64,000 nt of DNA from an uncultured Maribacter sp. (GTDB taxonomy: Bacteria > Bacteroidota > Bacteroidia > Flavobacteriales > Flavobacteriaceae): positions 143,441-207,440 of the forward strand of contig NZ_CANMRY010000007.1 of assembly GCF_947500405.1 (NCBI RefSeq). Reading direction: 5' to 3'. The translations under genes were made by a program, and so were the position numbers. The notes below the pieces were generated by a model. It worked only from the letters and a program-made list of their open reading frames with translations. It made no database searches and was not told the DNA's origin. Within the stretch, counting starts at the first letter, position 1. Each line of letters begins with the position of its first letter. Positions 11,015 to 19,587 of this stretch are shown piece by piece.

Positions 11015-12913
11015 ATGAGTAACAACACGGAATTTGAAAATATTTCTTTTGATTTACCTAAGAATCAAAGTAACGTTATTAAGGTAGTTGGAGTAGGTGG
11101 GGGCGGTAGTAATGCCATTAATCACATGTTCCAAGCCGGTATTAACGGTGTAGATTTTATTATTTGTAACACAGATTCGCAAGCTTTAGATAATAGCCCT
11201 GTACCAAATAAAATTCAATTAGGTGTTTCTCTTACAGAAGGATTGGGGGCTGGTGCTAACCCAGAAGTAGGAGAGCAAGCTGCCATTGAAAGTATGGAAG
11301 ACATAAAAGCTATGTTGGGTACTACTACAAAAATGATTTTTATTACTGCGGGTATGGGTGGTGGAACAGGAACTGGTGCTGCTCCAATTATAGCCAAGAT
11401 CGCAAAAGAAATGGATGTTCTTACAGTAGGGATTGTTACTATGCCTTTTCAATTTGAAGGTAAAATGCGAGGACAACAATCGCAATTAGGAATTGAAAAA
11501 TTACGTGCCAATGTAGATTCTTTAATTGTAATAAATAATAATAAACTAAGAGAAGTATACGGTAACTTAGGGTTTAAAGCTGGTTTCTCTAAAGCAGATG
11601 AAGTGTTGGCAACCGCTGCTCGTGGTATTGCAGAAGTAATTACACATCACTACACTCAGAATATTGACCTTAGAGATGCTAAAACAGTACTTTCTAATAG
11701 TGGAACAGCAATTATGGGTTCTGCAGTTGCTTCTGGATCTTCAAGAGCCAATGAAGCAATAATGAAAGCATTAGACTCTCCATTATTAAATGATAATAAA
11801 ATTAATGGTGCAAAAAATGTATTATTACTTATAGTATCTGGTTCACAAGAAATTACTATTGACGAGATAGGAGAAATTAATGACCATATACAAGTAGAGG
11901 CAGGTTACGGAGCAAACATAATAATGGGTGTTGGTGAAGATGAAGATTTAGGAGAAGCAATTGCTGTAACGGTTATTGCTACGGGTTTTAATGTAGACCA
12001 GCAAGATGATATTGTGAATACAGAATCTAAAAAAATTATTCACACACTTGAAGATGGTCAAAAAGCCGAAAAAGATTTAACGCAAAACAATATAGTACAC
12101 CAATTAATAGATGATTCTGAAGATAAAGTTACTAATACTGTAGCGCATACTTTAGAAGATGATAGTGATTTAGATTTAATCCCTACAACAAACTACATTA
12201 AAAACTTTAATGTGTTTTATGATGAAGTAGTAGCAGAAAATGTAAGTGAAGATGATTTTATTATTATAGACTCTTCAAATACTATTAAGAATATGAATGT
12301 GGTAGATGCAGAAGAAGTTAAACCAAAGCAAGAAGACGATATGTTTGCTATGAGTTTTGATATGCCATTAAAAGAAACTAAAGAAGAACAAGAGAATGTA
12401 ATTACGTTTAGTTTAGATGATGATATTAAAGATGTAGACGTAAACGAGCATATAGAAGTGATTCCTGTTTTAGAATACAATAAAGATGGAGAAAAAAGAT
12501 ATAGTTTAGATGACTATATGGAGCTGGAGAATAAACTCACAGGAGCAAAATCTAAAGCAGAAGAATTTGAGCCAAAGATTGTAGAAGATGAGTTGGTGTT
12601 TCAAAAAAGAACAGTAAGCCCTTCTCCTGAAGCTATACAAGAAGAAGTAGACCCATTAGAAAAGCCAATAGAAGAGCTTTTAAAAGAAAGAGCAGACGAA
12701 CGCAGAAGAAAATTAAAAGATTACAATTATAAGTTTCAAGGAAACTCTAGTGTAGATGAGATAGAAAAAGAACCTGCATATAAAAGAAAGGGAATTGATT
12801 TAAATAATAATGCGGCTGAAAAAAAAATTTCTAGAACCACTTTAGGTTCCGATAGTAATGATGAAATTCAGTTACGATCTAATAATTCTTTTTTACATGA
12901 TAATGTAGATTAA
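11015..12913 (+). CDS. ftsZ: Cell division GTPase FtsZ with long acidic C-terminal linker
   Basis: Tubulin-like GTPase (632 aa) forming the Z-ring. The GTPase signature GGGTGTG is at residues 115-121, with the T3 loop GVGGGGSNA near the start and the T7 region in the first 330 residues. The protein is about 250 residues longer than E. coli FtsZ because of a linker rich in Asp, Glu and Lys, probably disordered. It ends in NNSFLHDNVD, which sits where the conserved FtsA-binding tail peptide is found in other bacteria. It is the last gene of the dcw cluster and is followed by a strong hairpin terminator at 12936. Confidence 0.98.
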   Translation: MSNNTEFENISFDLPKNQSNVIKVVGVGGGGSNAINHMFQAGINGVDFIICNTDSQALDNSPVPNKIQLGVSLTEGLGAGANPEVGEQAAIESMEDIKAMLGTTTKMIFITAGMGGGTGTGAAPIIAKIAKEMDVLTVGIVTMPFQFEGKMRGQQSQLGIEKLRANVDSLIVINNNKLREVYGNLGFKAGFSKADEVLATAARGIAEVITHHYTQNIDLRDAKTVLSNSGTAIMGSAVASGSSRANEAIMKALDSPLLNDNKINGAKNVLLLIVSGSQEITIDEIGEINDHIQVEAGYGANIIMGVGEDEDLGEAIAVTVIATGFNVDQQDDIVNTESKKIIHTLEDGQKAEKDLTQNNIVHQLIDDSEDKVTNTVAHTLEDDSDLDLIPTTNYIKNFNVFYDEVVAENVSEDDFIIIDSSNTIKNMNVVDAEEVKPKQEDDMFAMSFDMPLKETKEEQENVITFSLDDDIKDVDVNEHIEVIPVLEYNKDGEKRYSLDDYMELENKLTGAKSKAEEFEPKIVEDELVFQKRTVSPSPEAIQEEVDPLEKPIEELLKERADERRRKLKDYNYKFQGNSSVDEIEKEPAYKRKGIDLNNNAAEKKISRTTLGSDSNDEIQLRSNNSFLHDNVD

Positions 12914-12935
12914 GCAATGTATTACCAAGTTTATT

Positions 12936-12973
12936 AAACCCGAAAATAGAAATTATTTTCGGGTTTATTTTTT
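12936..12973 (+). terminator. Rho-independent terminator after ftsZ
   Basis: A perfect 13-bp stem (AAACCCGAAAATA with TATTTTCGGGTTT) and 5-nt loop is followed by a T-rich run. It lies 22 bp after the ftsZ stop and closes the dcw operon. Confidence 0.88.
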
Positions 12974-12981
12974 TATCTTCG
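12974..12981 (+). promoter_or_regulatory. Promoter -7 element for the yqeY-like gene
   Basis: TATCTTCG matches the Bacteroidetes -7 consensus TAnnTTTG at all but one position. It lies 21 bp before the ATG at 13003 and directly follows the ftsZ terminator. No clear TTG -33 box is seen. Confidence 0.5.
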
Positions 12982-13002
12982 CACTACTAAAAATTTATAG
13001 TT

Positions 13003-13452
13003 ATGAGCTTACAATCTAAGGTTATGGAGCAGATGAAAGCTGCTATGAAAGCAAAAGATTCTGTTGCATTACAATCATTAAGAGCAATAAAATCTGCATT
13101 ATTATTAGCGCAAACAGAAAGTGGTTCTAAAAAAGAATTATCTGAAGAGGAAGAAGTTAAACTAGTGCAAAAACTTGTTAAGCAAAGGAAAGATAGTGCC
13201 GCTATTTTTACAGAACAAGGTAGGGCAGATTTAGCAGAACCAGAATTAGCAGAAGTTGCTGTAATAGAACAATTTTTACCAGAACAATTAACCGAGGAAG
13301 AAGTAGAAAAAGTAGTGGTACAAACTATAGAGGCTACTGGAGCTTCAGGAATGAAAGATATGGGCAAAGTTATGGGTATGGTATCTAAAGAATTATCTGG
13401 ACAAGCAGATGGAAAAACTATTTCTACTGTTGTAAAAAAATTACTTTCCTAA
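13003..13452 (+). CDS. GatB/YqeY domain-containing protein
   Basis: A 149-aa protein of the YqeY family, which resembles the C-terminal helical domain of the amidotransferase subunit GatB. Typical features are the N-terminal LRAIKSALLLAQ helix, LVKQRKDSAAIFTEQGRADLAE, and EQFLPEQLTEEEVE, with GMKDMGKVMGMVSKELSGQADG near the C-terminus. The family is often near translation genes and may bind tRNA, but its role is not settled. It is followed 10 bp later by a tRNA gene, so the two could share a transcript. Confidence 0.92.
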   Translation: MSLQSKVMEQMKAAMKAKDSVALQSLRAIKSALLLAQTESGSKKELSEEEEVKLVQKLVKQRKDSAAIFTEQGRADLAEPELAEVAVIEQFLPEQLTEEEVEKVVVQTIEATGASGMKDMGKVMGMVSKELSGQADGKTISTVVKKLLS

Positions 13453-13462
13453 AAATACATAA

Positions 13463-13536
13463 GGCCGCGTGGCGCAACTGAATAGCGCATCAGATTTCGG
13501 CTCTGAGGGTTGGGGGTTTGAATCCCTTCGCGGTCA
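13463..13536 (+). tRNA. tRNA-Arg (anticodon UCG)
   Basis: A full cloverleaf of 74 nt can be drawn by hand: a 7-bp acceptor stem (GGCCGCG with CGCGGTC, one G-U pair), a 4-bp D stem (GCGC/GCGC), and a 5-bp anticodon stem (TCAGA/TCTGA). The 7-nt loop has TCG at 13497-13499. A 5-nt variable loop and a 5-bp T stem (GGGGG/CCCTT) follow. The discriminator base is A, and CCA is not encoded. The D loop AACTGAATA lacks the usual GG, having GA, and the T loop is TTTGAAT, with T in place of C56, so A19-U56 can replace G19-C56. Confidence 0.95.
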
Positions 13537-13541
13537 CTAGT

Positions 13542-13572
13542 AAGGCAAGTATGTAATTGCTTGCCTTTTTTT
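13542..13572 (+). terminator. Terminator after tRNA-Arg
   Basis: An 8-bp stem (AAGGCAAG with CTTGCCTT), 10-nt loop and a T run follow 5 bp after the tRNA 3' end. This is a standard intrinsic terminator. Confidence 0.85.
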
Positions 13573-13666
13573 AGTATACTTTTTATCTAAAAAAGTAAAT
13601 CTTTTTAAAAATCATTGCTTTTTAAAATATTATATGTAATCTAGTAATAGAGTTATATATTTATAT

Positions 13667-14722
13667 ATGCGAAAACACAATAAGAAAATTGGGCTACCTC
13701 CTGGTTCTGTAGTATTTACAGGGAATAAAAAAGTAGATAATGTACATACGCATTACTTGGCTTATAATGAAACTTATTGTAATGATCAAATAATAGAAAG
13801 CCATTCTAAAACAATACTAAAAAAACCTTCTAGTGAAAAAATAGATTGGTATGACATTCGCGGAATGCATGATACGGATTTAATTACACAAGTAGGACAA
13901 ATATTTGAAATACATCCATTAATACAGGAAGCAATAGTAGATATTCATCAAAGACCAAAGTTTGAAGAGTATGAAAATGGGATTTTTATTACCCTTTCTT
14001 CTATTAGCTTTAACAGTACGCTTTTAGAAATAAAAAAAGAACACGTAGCCGTATATTTTAATAGTGGCTTTATGTTAACTGTACAAGAAACAGATAGTGA
14101 TTTATTTGCGTATGTTAGAAAAAGAATAAATACAGGTAAAGGCAAAATTAGGCAACGAGGAGCAGATTATCTTGCCTATGCTTTAATAGATAGTATAGTA
14201 GATAACTATTATATAGTTCTAGATGAAATAGAAGAAGTAATAGAAGATTTAGAAAAAAGGATTATAGAGAACCAACAAGTTCAGGATAAGAATAAAATTC
14301 ATCAGCTTAAAAAAGAGCTAATGTCTATGCGAAAATCTGTTTCTCCATTAAGAGAGGCTATAAGTAAGTTTTCTAAAACAGACAATGCTTTTATAGAACA
14401 TTCTAGCCAATTGTATGTTAGAGATTTATATGAGCATACTATTCAAGTAATGGATACCGTAGACGCTACTAGAGAGATATTAAATGGCCTTCATGATTTA
14501 TTTATTTCAGAGATGAGCCTTAAAATGAACCAAGTAATGCAACTACTAACACTAATTTCTGTAATATTTATTCCGCTTACATTCTTGGCGGGTATTTATG
14601 GGATGAATTTTGTAAATATTCCAGAACTTAAGTATGAAAATGGATATTTTGTATTGCTAACTGTAATGGTAGTTATTTTTATAGGGATGCTACTATATTT
14701 TAAAAGAAAAAAGTGGCTTTAA
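13667..14722 (+). CDS. corA: CorA-family magnesium/cobalt transport protein
   Basis: Pentameric inner-membrane divalent-cation channel (351 aa). A large cytoplasmic N-terminal region with long helices (residues about 190-270, rich in Lys and Glu) precedes two C-terminal membrane segments at about 290-312 and 323-345. The family signature YGMN ends the first at residues 311-314. The next loop includes PELKYENGY. The C-terminus is short and basic (KRKKW), as in CorA. It is convergent with the zinc-ribbon gene on the minus strand, 7 bp away. Confidence 0.95.
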   Translation: MRKHNKKIGLPPGSVVFTGNKKVDNVHTHYLAYNETYCNDQIIESHSKTILKKPSSEKIDWYDIRGMHDTDLITQVGQIFEIHPLIQEAIVDIHQRPKFEEYENGIFITLSSISFNSTLLEIKKEHVAVYFNSGFMLTVQETDSDLFAYVRKRINTGKGKIRQRGADYLAYALIDSIVDNYYIVLDEIEEVIEDLEKRIIENQQVQDKNKIHQLKKELMSMRKSVSPLREAISKFSKTDNAFIEHSSQLYVRDLYEHTIQVMDTVDATREILNGLHDLFISEMSLKMNQVMQLLTLISVIFIPLTFLAGIYGMNFVNIPELKYENGYFVLLTVMVVIFIGMLLYFKRKKWL

Positions 14723-14729
14723 AGTATTT

Positions 14730-15335
14730 TTAATTTCTATCAATATCTATAATTATTCTTTCATCATACATGCTCTTTATTTCATCTATAGAGTACCCGT
14801 ATATAGCATCTGCATAATTTTTCTCCTTGTCTATTTTATAAATTTTACTGCTTCGGCTTATTTCATAATCATTTAATTGAACAAAAACGGAGTCAGTAGT
14901 TACTTTAGCTACTTTCATAGTAGAGTATTGGTCTGTATTTGTTTTGTAATCATAAATATCTCCTACTAAAGGCTTTATTAAATATTCAGCTTCATTTTTC
15001 TTATCGTTTTTACTTGCAAAACCGGCAAGAACTATTAGTGCACCAATTATAAACAAGCCAGAAAATTGCCAAATAGGAGCTTTCATTTCTTTTTTTACGG
15101 CATTACATTCCTTTTGCATTTGTGCAGGCATTTCTCTTACTCTAAGTGTTTTTTTACAATGTTGACACTCAGAAACCCCAGTCTTTCCCATTGGGAATAC
15201 TGGTATCCAAAAAACATGGGCGTGGCTACTAAAAACGCTGTAACGAATTTTTCCTTGGGTTTGGCAATTACTGCAAATTGCATTTGTAGATATTTTTGAA
15301 CCAATGTATGCTGATCTGCTTCCGAATATTATCAT
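14730..15335 (-). CDS. Zinc-ribbon membrane protein of unknown function
   Basis: A 201-aa protein. The N-terminal half has two CxxC pairs (C21/C24 and C57/C60) that would form a zinc ribbon, separated by an aromatic stretch (HAHVFWIPVFPMGK) common to zinc-ribbon proteins of the zinc_ribbon_15 type. One membrane segment is at about residues 92-108 (LFIIGALIVLAGFA). The C-terminal half is soluble, with a YDYKTNTDQYSTMKV region, and resembles nothing I can name. No operon partner is evident. The ribbon suggests a protein or nucleic-acid contact, but I cannot assign a function. Confidence 0.75.
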   Translation of the reverse strand: MIIFGSRSAYIGSKISTNAICSNCQTQGKIRYSVFSSHAHVFWIPVFPMGKTGVSECQHCKKTLRVREMPAQMQKECNAVKKEMKAPIWQFSGLFIIGALIVLAGFASKNDKKNEAEYLIKPLVGDIYDYKTNTDQYSTMKVAKVTTDSVFVQLNDYEISRSSKIYKIDKEKNYADAIYGYSIDEIKSMYDERIIIDIDRN

Positions 15336-15393
15336 GGTGGTTATATATTAATGATTATAGTATTAACGAATAAAAAGTAGTATTAGTGCAATT

Positions 15394-15768
15394 TTAAAGG
15401 TTTGCTATAGAGTCGTTTTCGTCCTTGGTAAAGAAGGTTTTAACAACGTCTCTTAGGTGTTGTTCTTGTAAGGTAGAATTTGCCATTTTATATTCTTGAT
15501 GTATTAACTTTTTTGCTGGGAAAGATGCACAAGATAATTCTTCTCCTTTTGTATTTGTTACTTTTAAAGTAGCGGTTCCTTCTAAAATATTTTTCCCAGA
15601 AATAAATAGCGTATGGTGTTCCTTATGAAGCTTTGCGTTCATACTATTTTCTAGAAGAATATTAGATTTTAAGCTAGAAAATTGTTTGGTAGTTTCGGTA
15701 GCTTTTTTATCATTGCTACAAGAAATAAATAATGAGGTAATAGTAATAAATAATATTTGATATTTCAT
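15394..15768 (-). CDS. Putative lipoprotein, unknown function
   Basis: A 124-aa protein starting with a lipoprotein signal: basic start, hydrophobic core, then LFISC with the lipid-acceptor cysteine at residue 17, so it is probably anchored in the outer or inner membrane facing the periplasm. The mature part has AKLHKEHHTLFISG and GTATLKVTNTKGEELSCASF, suggesting a small beta-rich domain. No family was recognised. It lies downstream of a two-component system operon. A palindrome at 15847-15860, 79 bp upstream of this start, nearly matches one upstream of the kinase gene, so it may be a target of that system. Confidence 0.7.
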   Translation of the reverse strand: MKYQILFITITSLFISCSNDKKATETTKQFSSLKSNILLENSMNAKLHKEHHTLFISGKNILEGTATLKVTNTKGEELSCASFPAKKLIHQEYKMANSTLQEQHLRDVVKTFFTKDENDSIANL

Positions 15769-15846
15769 AATTGTAATGTTTTAGAACACTACAAAGATCA
15801 AGCTATAAAGCACTGTAAAACACACCTTAAAAGGCTAAAAATGCCT

Positions 15847-15860
15847 CCCTGTTTTCAGGG
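15847..15860. promoter_or_regulatory. Palindrome CCCTGTTTTCAGGG, possible regulator site or short terminator hairpin
   Basis: Dyad CCCTG-TTTT-CAGGG lies between the regulator gene stop (15885) and the lipoprotein gene start (15768). It matches a second dyad at 18603-18616 in 13 of 14 bases. It could bind the LuxR-type regulator. The alternative is a weak terminator for the kinase/regulator operon, because on the minus strand it is followed within 5 bases by a short T run. Confidence 0.4.
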
Positions 15861-15884
15861 TGTTACTATATTTGATTTATAGAG

Positions 15885-16529
15885 TTATTCGTCTAAAAGC
15901 CCCATTTTAATGGCGTTTTTGGTTAGGCCAGCCAAGTTTTTTACATTTAATTTAGATATTAAATTTTTTCTATAACTTTCTATAGTATGTTTACTTAGAA
16001 ATAAAATATCGGCAATTTCTTGAGTGGTATTTTCTTCCGCAATTAATTTTAAAACTTCTTTTTCTCTTGTTGTAAGTTTAATTTCTTTCGCTTTTTCATT
16101 TTTAAACATGGCATCTGTATATGCTCTTTTAATTTCGGGAGAAAAATATTTTTCTCCTTTAATAATAGATTTTATTGCAGTAAGTAATTCTTCTTTTTCT
16201 GCATTTTTTGGAACATAACCATCTGCATTATTGCGTATTAATTTATCTATCATTACGCCATCAATATGCATACTAACAATTAGGGTTTTTAGCTTTGGAT
16301 ATTTTTCTTTCACCAATTGGTTAAGAGCAATACCATCCATTTCTGGCATTGTTAAATCTGTTATTAATAAATCTAAATCGTCTACACCGTTAATATCTAA
16401 ATATTTAGCAACCTGTGCTCCGTTTTTAGCAGTAAGAGTTACCTTAAATTCTGGTGCATCTTTAAGAATACTTAAAAGACCATCAATAAACATTTTATGG
16501 TCATCTGCAATTATAAGATTATAGTTCAT
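15885..16529 (-). CDS. LuxR/NarL-type response regulator
   Basis: Two-component response regulator (214 aa). The receiver domain (residues 1-120) has the acidic pair D9/D10, phospho-acceptor D58 in LITDLTMPEMDG, and the conserved lysine in GYVPKNA. The C-terminal LuxR-type helix-turn-helix (about 148-205) reads LTTREKEVLKLIAEENTTQEIADILFLS in two parts. The gene overlaps the kinase gene by 11 bp, so the two are co-translated and form a cognate pair. The target genes are not known; the adjacent lipoprotein gene is a candidate. Confidence 0.94.
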   Translation of the reverse strand: MNYNLIIADDHKMFIDGLLSILKDAPEFKVTLTAKNGAQVAKYLDINGVDDLDLLITDLTMPEMDGIALNQLVKEKYPKLKTLIVSMHIDGVMIDKLIRNNADGYVPKNAEKEELLTAIKSIIKGEKYFSPEIKRAYTDAMFKNEKAKEIKLTTREKEVLKLIAEENTTQEIADILFLSKHTIESYRKNLISKLNVKNLAGLTKNAIKMGLLDE

Positions 16530-18486
16530 GATTGTTAGTATTAGGAATTTCTATAGCTATTATGGAGCCTCTTTTTGGTGTAGAATCTATATGTATACTA
16601 CCCGAAAGCTCTGTTATTCTATTTTTTATATTTTTAAAACCAATTCCTTCTGAAGGTTTTGTTGTGTTAAACCCTTGTCCGTTATCTTCAAAAAGTAAGG
16701 ATAATTTATCTTCAATATAATTTAAGTGAATATCAACTTTATCTGCTTTTGCATGTTTTAAAGTATTAGTCATTAACTCTTGTATTATTTTAAATAATTC
16801 GGATTGAATTTTATCAGGAATTGTATTTATTAATTCTTCTGGGTGCGGGTAAAAGCCTACCTGTATTTTCCCTGTATTAGTTATAGTTTTGGCATATTCT
16901 TCAATTAAAGATGTGAATACATTTTGTCTAAACTTTTTAGGAATTAATGTGTGCGATATGTCTCTTACTAACTGATATGTTTCATCTAATTGATTTGTAA
17001 TAGTGTTTAATTCTTTAGGTTTATTATTTATACTAGAAAGCTGTAGTTTTATACCTGCTAAATTACCCCCAATAGTATCATGTAATTCTTGCGCAATACG
17101 TTTGCGTTCCTCATCTTGCCCTTCCATAGTCGCTTTAATGAGATTTAATTCTTGCTCTTGCTTTAGTGTTGTTACTTTTTGTTGGTTTATTTCTTCTTGT
17201 TTTTTTGATAGTAGACTTTGGGTTTGTATTTTTTGGTAATACGTATAAAGTAGTGCAGTTACGGGAATTAATATAATTAAGAACCCTATTAAAAAAGCAT
17301 ATTTAATGGTTTTTTGCCTTTCTAACTCTGCCTCTCTTTTAATTTGCCTTTCTTCTAGTTTAGATATCTCTTTTTCTTTTTCTAAAGTTTCGTACTGTAT
17401 CTCAAGTTCTTTTATTATTTCGCGTTGTTGCTTGGAGTTTATTTTTCTAATTACTCTAAATAACTGTGTAATAGCTGCATAAGCGTTACTATAGTCTTTT
17501 TGTTTGGAAAAGATTCTTGCTTGTATTTGTAATAACTCTTTCTGAAACTCTAGGTTTTTACTATCTATCGCATTTATATAAGCTGTAGATAAACCTATAA
17601 GAGCAACATCATAATGCTCATTTTTGTAATAATATTTTGCCAGTAATAAAGAACCTTCATAATAGATAGCGTCTAGATTATTAGCCTTAGCTTTATTTCT
17701 TGTATTTTCATATGCATTAAAAGCTTTTTCAAAATTGCCTCTTGCTTCTAAAAGTTTGGCTATGTCTAACTTAATAGTTAGTTGCATTTCTAAATCGTTT
17801 AATGAATTAGCAATCTCTAATCCTTCTTTATAATAGGATTCTGCTTTATCATAGTCTTTTTTTAATCTAAAGGCTTTTCCTAGTAAAAGAGAATTTCTAA
17901 TTTCTAACGAAGGAAATTCTGGTGAAAATTCTTTTAAAGATTTGTGAAGTATTTTTATGGCTTTATCTAGTTTTAATTGGTAAATGTAACTTTTAGATAA
18001 GCCCAATTTATTTTTGTAATTATATTCTTTAAAATTAGATTCTTCAGATTCTTGTAAGCCTTGAATGTGCCATTTTATAGCGTTATCTATAAGACCGTTC
18101 ATAAGGCTTCCGGTACCTAAGTAGTAATGTGCTTTAGCGTAGTGTCTTAATTTTATATGCTCTGTTTCATTCCAATTTCCAATTTCTTTTATATATAAGT
18201 TTCCATAATGTAAAATGGAATCTGTGTTACTCTTTTTTGTATGATGCTCTATTAATTGTTCTATAACAGAAAAACGTTGTACGCCATATTCTGTACTTTT
18301 TAGTAATTCATAAAAAGGTTGTAAAGATTTTTCAGGACCTCTTTTAGACCAAGAAAAATTAACCATTTGGTTTTTATTAGCGGTACTATCTTGGCTACTT
18401 AAAGTAATAAAAAACAGGTATATACATATGAAAAGCAGTCTTTTTATATATATACGTTTTCCTATTTTAAGTTTTATATTCCTCAT
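16519..18486 (-). CDS. TPR-containing sensor histidine kinase (HisKA_3 type)
   Basis: Membrane sensor kinase (655 aa). A signal peptide or membrane anchor (residues 12-30) is followed by a periplasmic region of tetratricopeptide repeats (about 70-380). A coiled segment and one membrane helix (about 394-415) come next, then a second coiled coil. The HisKA_3 dimerisation domain has the phospho-acceptor histidine at residue 469 in AQELHDT. The ATPase domain has an N-box (TNTLKHA), DNGQGF and GIGFKNI. This TPR-kinase architecture is common in Flavobacteriia, and the LuxR-type regulator overlaps its 3' end. The sensed signal is unknown. Confidence 0.92.
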   Translation of the reverse strand: MRNIKLKIGKRIYIKRLLFICIYLFFITLSSQDSTANKNQMVNFSWSKRGPEKSLQPFYELLKSTEYGVQRFSVIEQLIEHHTKKSNTDSILHYGNLYIKEIGNWNETEHIKLRHYAKAHYYLGTGSLMNGLIDNAIKWHIQGLQESEESNFKEYNYKNKLGLSKSYIYQLKLDKAIKILHKSLKEFSPEFPSLEIRNSLLLGKAFRLKKDYDKAESYYKEGLEIANSLNDLEMQLTIKLDIAKLLEARGNFEKAFNAYENTRNKAKANNLDAIYYEGSLLLAKYYYKNEHYDVALIGLSTAYINAIDSKNLEFQKELLQIQARIFSKQKDYSNAYAAITQLFRVIRKINSKQQREIIKELEIQYETLEKEKEISKLEERQIKREAELERQKTIKYAFLIGFLIILIPVTALLYTYYQKIQTQSLLSKKQEEINQQKVTTLKQEQELNLIKATMEGQDEERKRIAQELHDTIGGNLAGIKLQLSSINNKPKELNTITNQLDETYQLVRDISHTLIPKKFRQNVFTSLIEEYAKTITNTGKIQVGFYPHPEELINTIPDKIQSELFKIIQELMTNTLKHAKADKVDIHLNYIEDKLSLLFEDNGQGFNTTKPSEGIGFKNIKNRITELSGSIHIDSTPKRGSIIAIEIPNTNNHEL

Positions 18487-18602
18487 TTTTTATTCTATAG
18501 ACCTTTTTAAGTTTTATTTTCTAAAACAATAAGGTTTTTGGCAATTACAAAATTGAGATATTATTTATTTAAAAAATAGGCTTTAAGTAGTAAAAAATAT
18601 AT

Positions 18603-18616
18603 CCCTGTTTTTAGGG
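18603..18616. promoter_or_regulatory. Palindrome CCCTGTTTTTAGGG upstream of the kinase gene
   Basis: Dyad with 13 of 14 bases shared with the site at 15847. It lies 117 bp upstream of the kinase ATG and 12 bp after the YpdA-like gene stop. Read on the minus strand it is ATCCCTAAAAACAGGGAT followed by a T run, so it may equally be the terminator of the YpdA-like gene. Confidence 0.4.
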
Positions 18617-18627
18617 ATGTATATTTA

Positions 18628-19587
18628 CTATTTATTTTGTAATATATTGCTTATTATTTGTTTGGCGTGTATTCTAGAGTTTTCTATAAACCATTTATGT
18701 GTTTCCATACCACCGCAAACTACACCAGCAAGATAGACTCCAGTTATATTAGTTTCCATGGTTTCTGGGTTATATTGCGGTATTTTCTTTTCGTCATTAG
18801 ATAAGTTTACTCCTAAAAGCTCTAATAACTTAAAGTTGGGTCTGTATCCTGTTAATGCAATTACAAAATCATTTTTTAGATATTGTAGTTTTCCATTAGT
18901 ATTAATTTCTATATCGTTTTCCGTTATTTTAGTAATATTGGTATTATAATAGGTTTTAATACTGCCTTCTTCAATACGGTTAAGTATATCTGGGCGTACC
19001 CAATATTTAACCCTAGAACCAATTTCACTTCCTCTAATAATTAAAGTAACCTCTGCACCACTACGCCAACATTCTAAAGCAGCATCTACAGAAGAATTAC
19101 TTGCGCCAATAACGGCAACTTTTTGTCTGGAGTAATAATGAGGTTCTTTATAATAGTGTGTTACTTTTGGTAGGTTTTCTCCAGGAATATGTAATAAATT
19201 AGGAACGTCATAAAAACCTGTAGCAATTACAATTTTACTAGAAGTATAGCTGTTTTTTGTAGTTTTAATAGAGAAATTTTCTTCTTTTTCTATGTTAAGT
19301 ACTTCTTCAAATAAATGTATGTTAAGAGAATTACTTGTAACTATTCTTCTATAATATTCTAATGCTTCGTTCCTTTTTGGTTTTACTTCTGTAGATATAA
19401 AAGGAATGTTATCAATTTCTAATCTTTCTGATGAAGAAAAAAATTGCATTTTGGTTGGGTAATTAAAAATAGAATTAACTACGGGTCCTTTCTCTAGAAT
19501 AAGATAGGTAAGCCCTTTTTTTTGGGCTTCTAATCCGCAAGCTATCCCTATAGGTCCACCACCAATTATGATAACATCAAAATGCAT
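18628..19587 (-). CDS. ypdA: YpdA-like FAD/NAD(P) oxidoreductase (putative bacillithiol disulfide reductase)
   Basis: Flavoprotein (319 aa) with an FAD-binding loop at the N-terminus (IIGGGPIGIACGLEAQKKG), a second dinucleotide loop in mid-protein (VAVIGASNSSVDAALE), GYRPNF, and a C-terminal FAD-contact region (GVYLAGVVCGG). There is no CxxC redox centre, which separates it from thioredoxin reductase and fits YpdA. Members are proposed to reduce bacillithiol disulfide with NADPH. The start overlaps the last base of the rpe stop, so it is in one operon with rpe. Confidence 0.87.
   Translation of the reverse strand: MHFDVIIIGGGPIGIACGLEAQKKGLTYLILEKGPVVNSIFNYPTKMQFFSSSERLEIDNIPFISTEVKPKRNEALEYYRRIVTSNSLNIHLFEEVLNIEKEENFSIKTTKNSYTSSKIVIATGFYDVPNLLHIPGENLPKVTHYYKEPHYYSRQKVAVIGASNSSVDAALECWRSGAEVTLIIRGSEIGSRVKYWVRPDILNRIEEGSIKTYYNTNITKITENDIEINTNGKLQYLKNDFVIALTGYRPNFKLLELLGVNLSNDEKKIPQYNPETMETNITGVYLAGVVCGGMETHKWFIENSRIHAKQIISNILQNK

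Noticed and set aside
12987..13367. 126-codon minus-strand frame opposite the YqeY-like gene
   Set aside because: Antisense shadow of a clear gene; composition (Ser, Ala, Cys rich) is what reverse reading of Glu/Lys codons gives.
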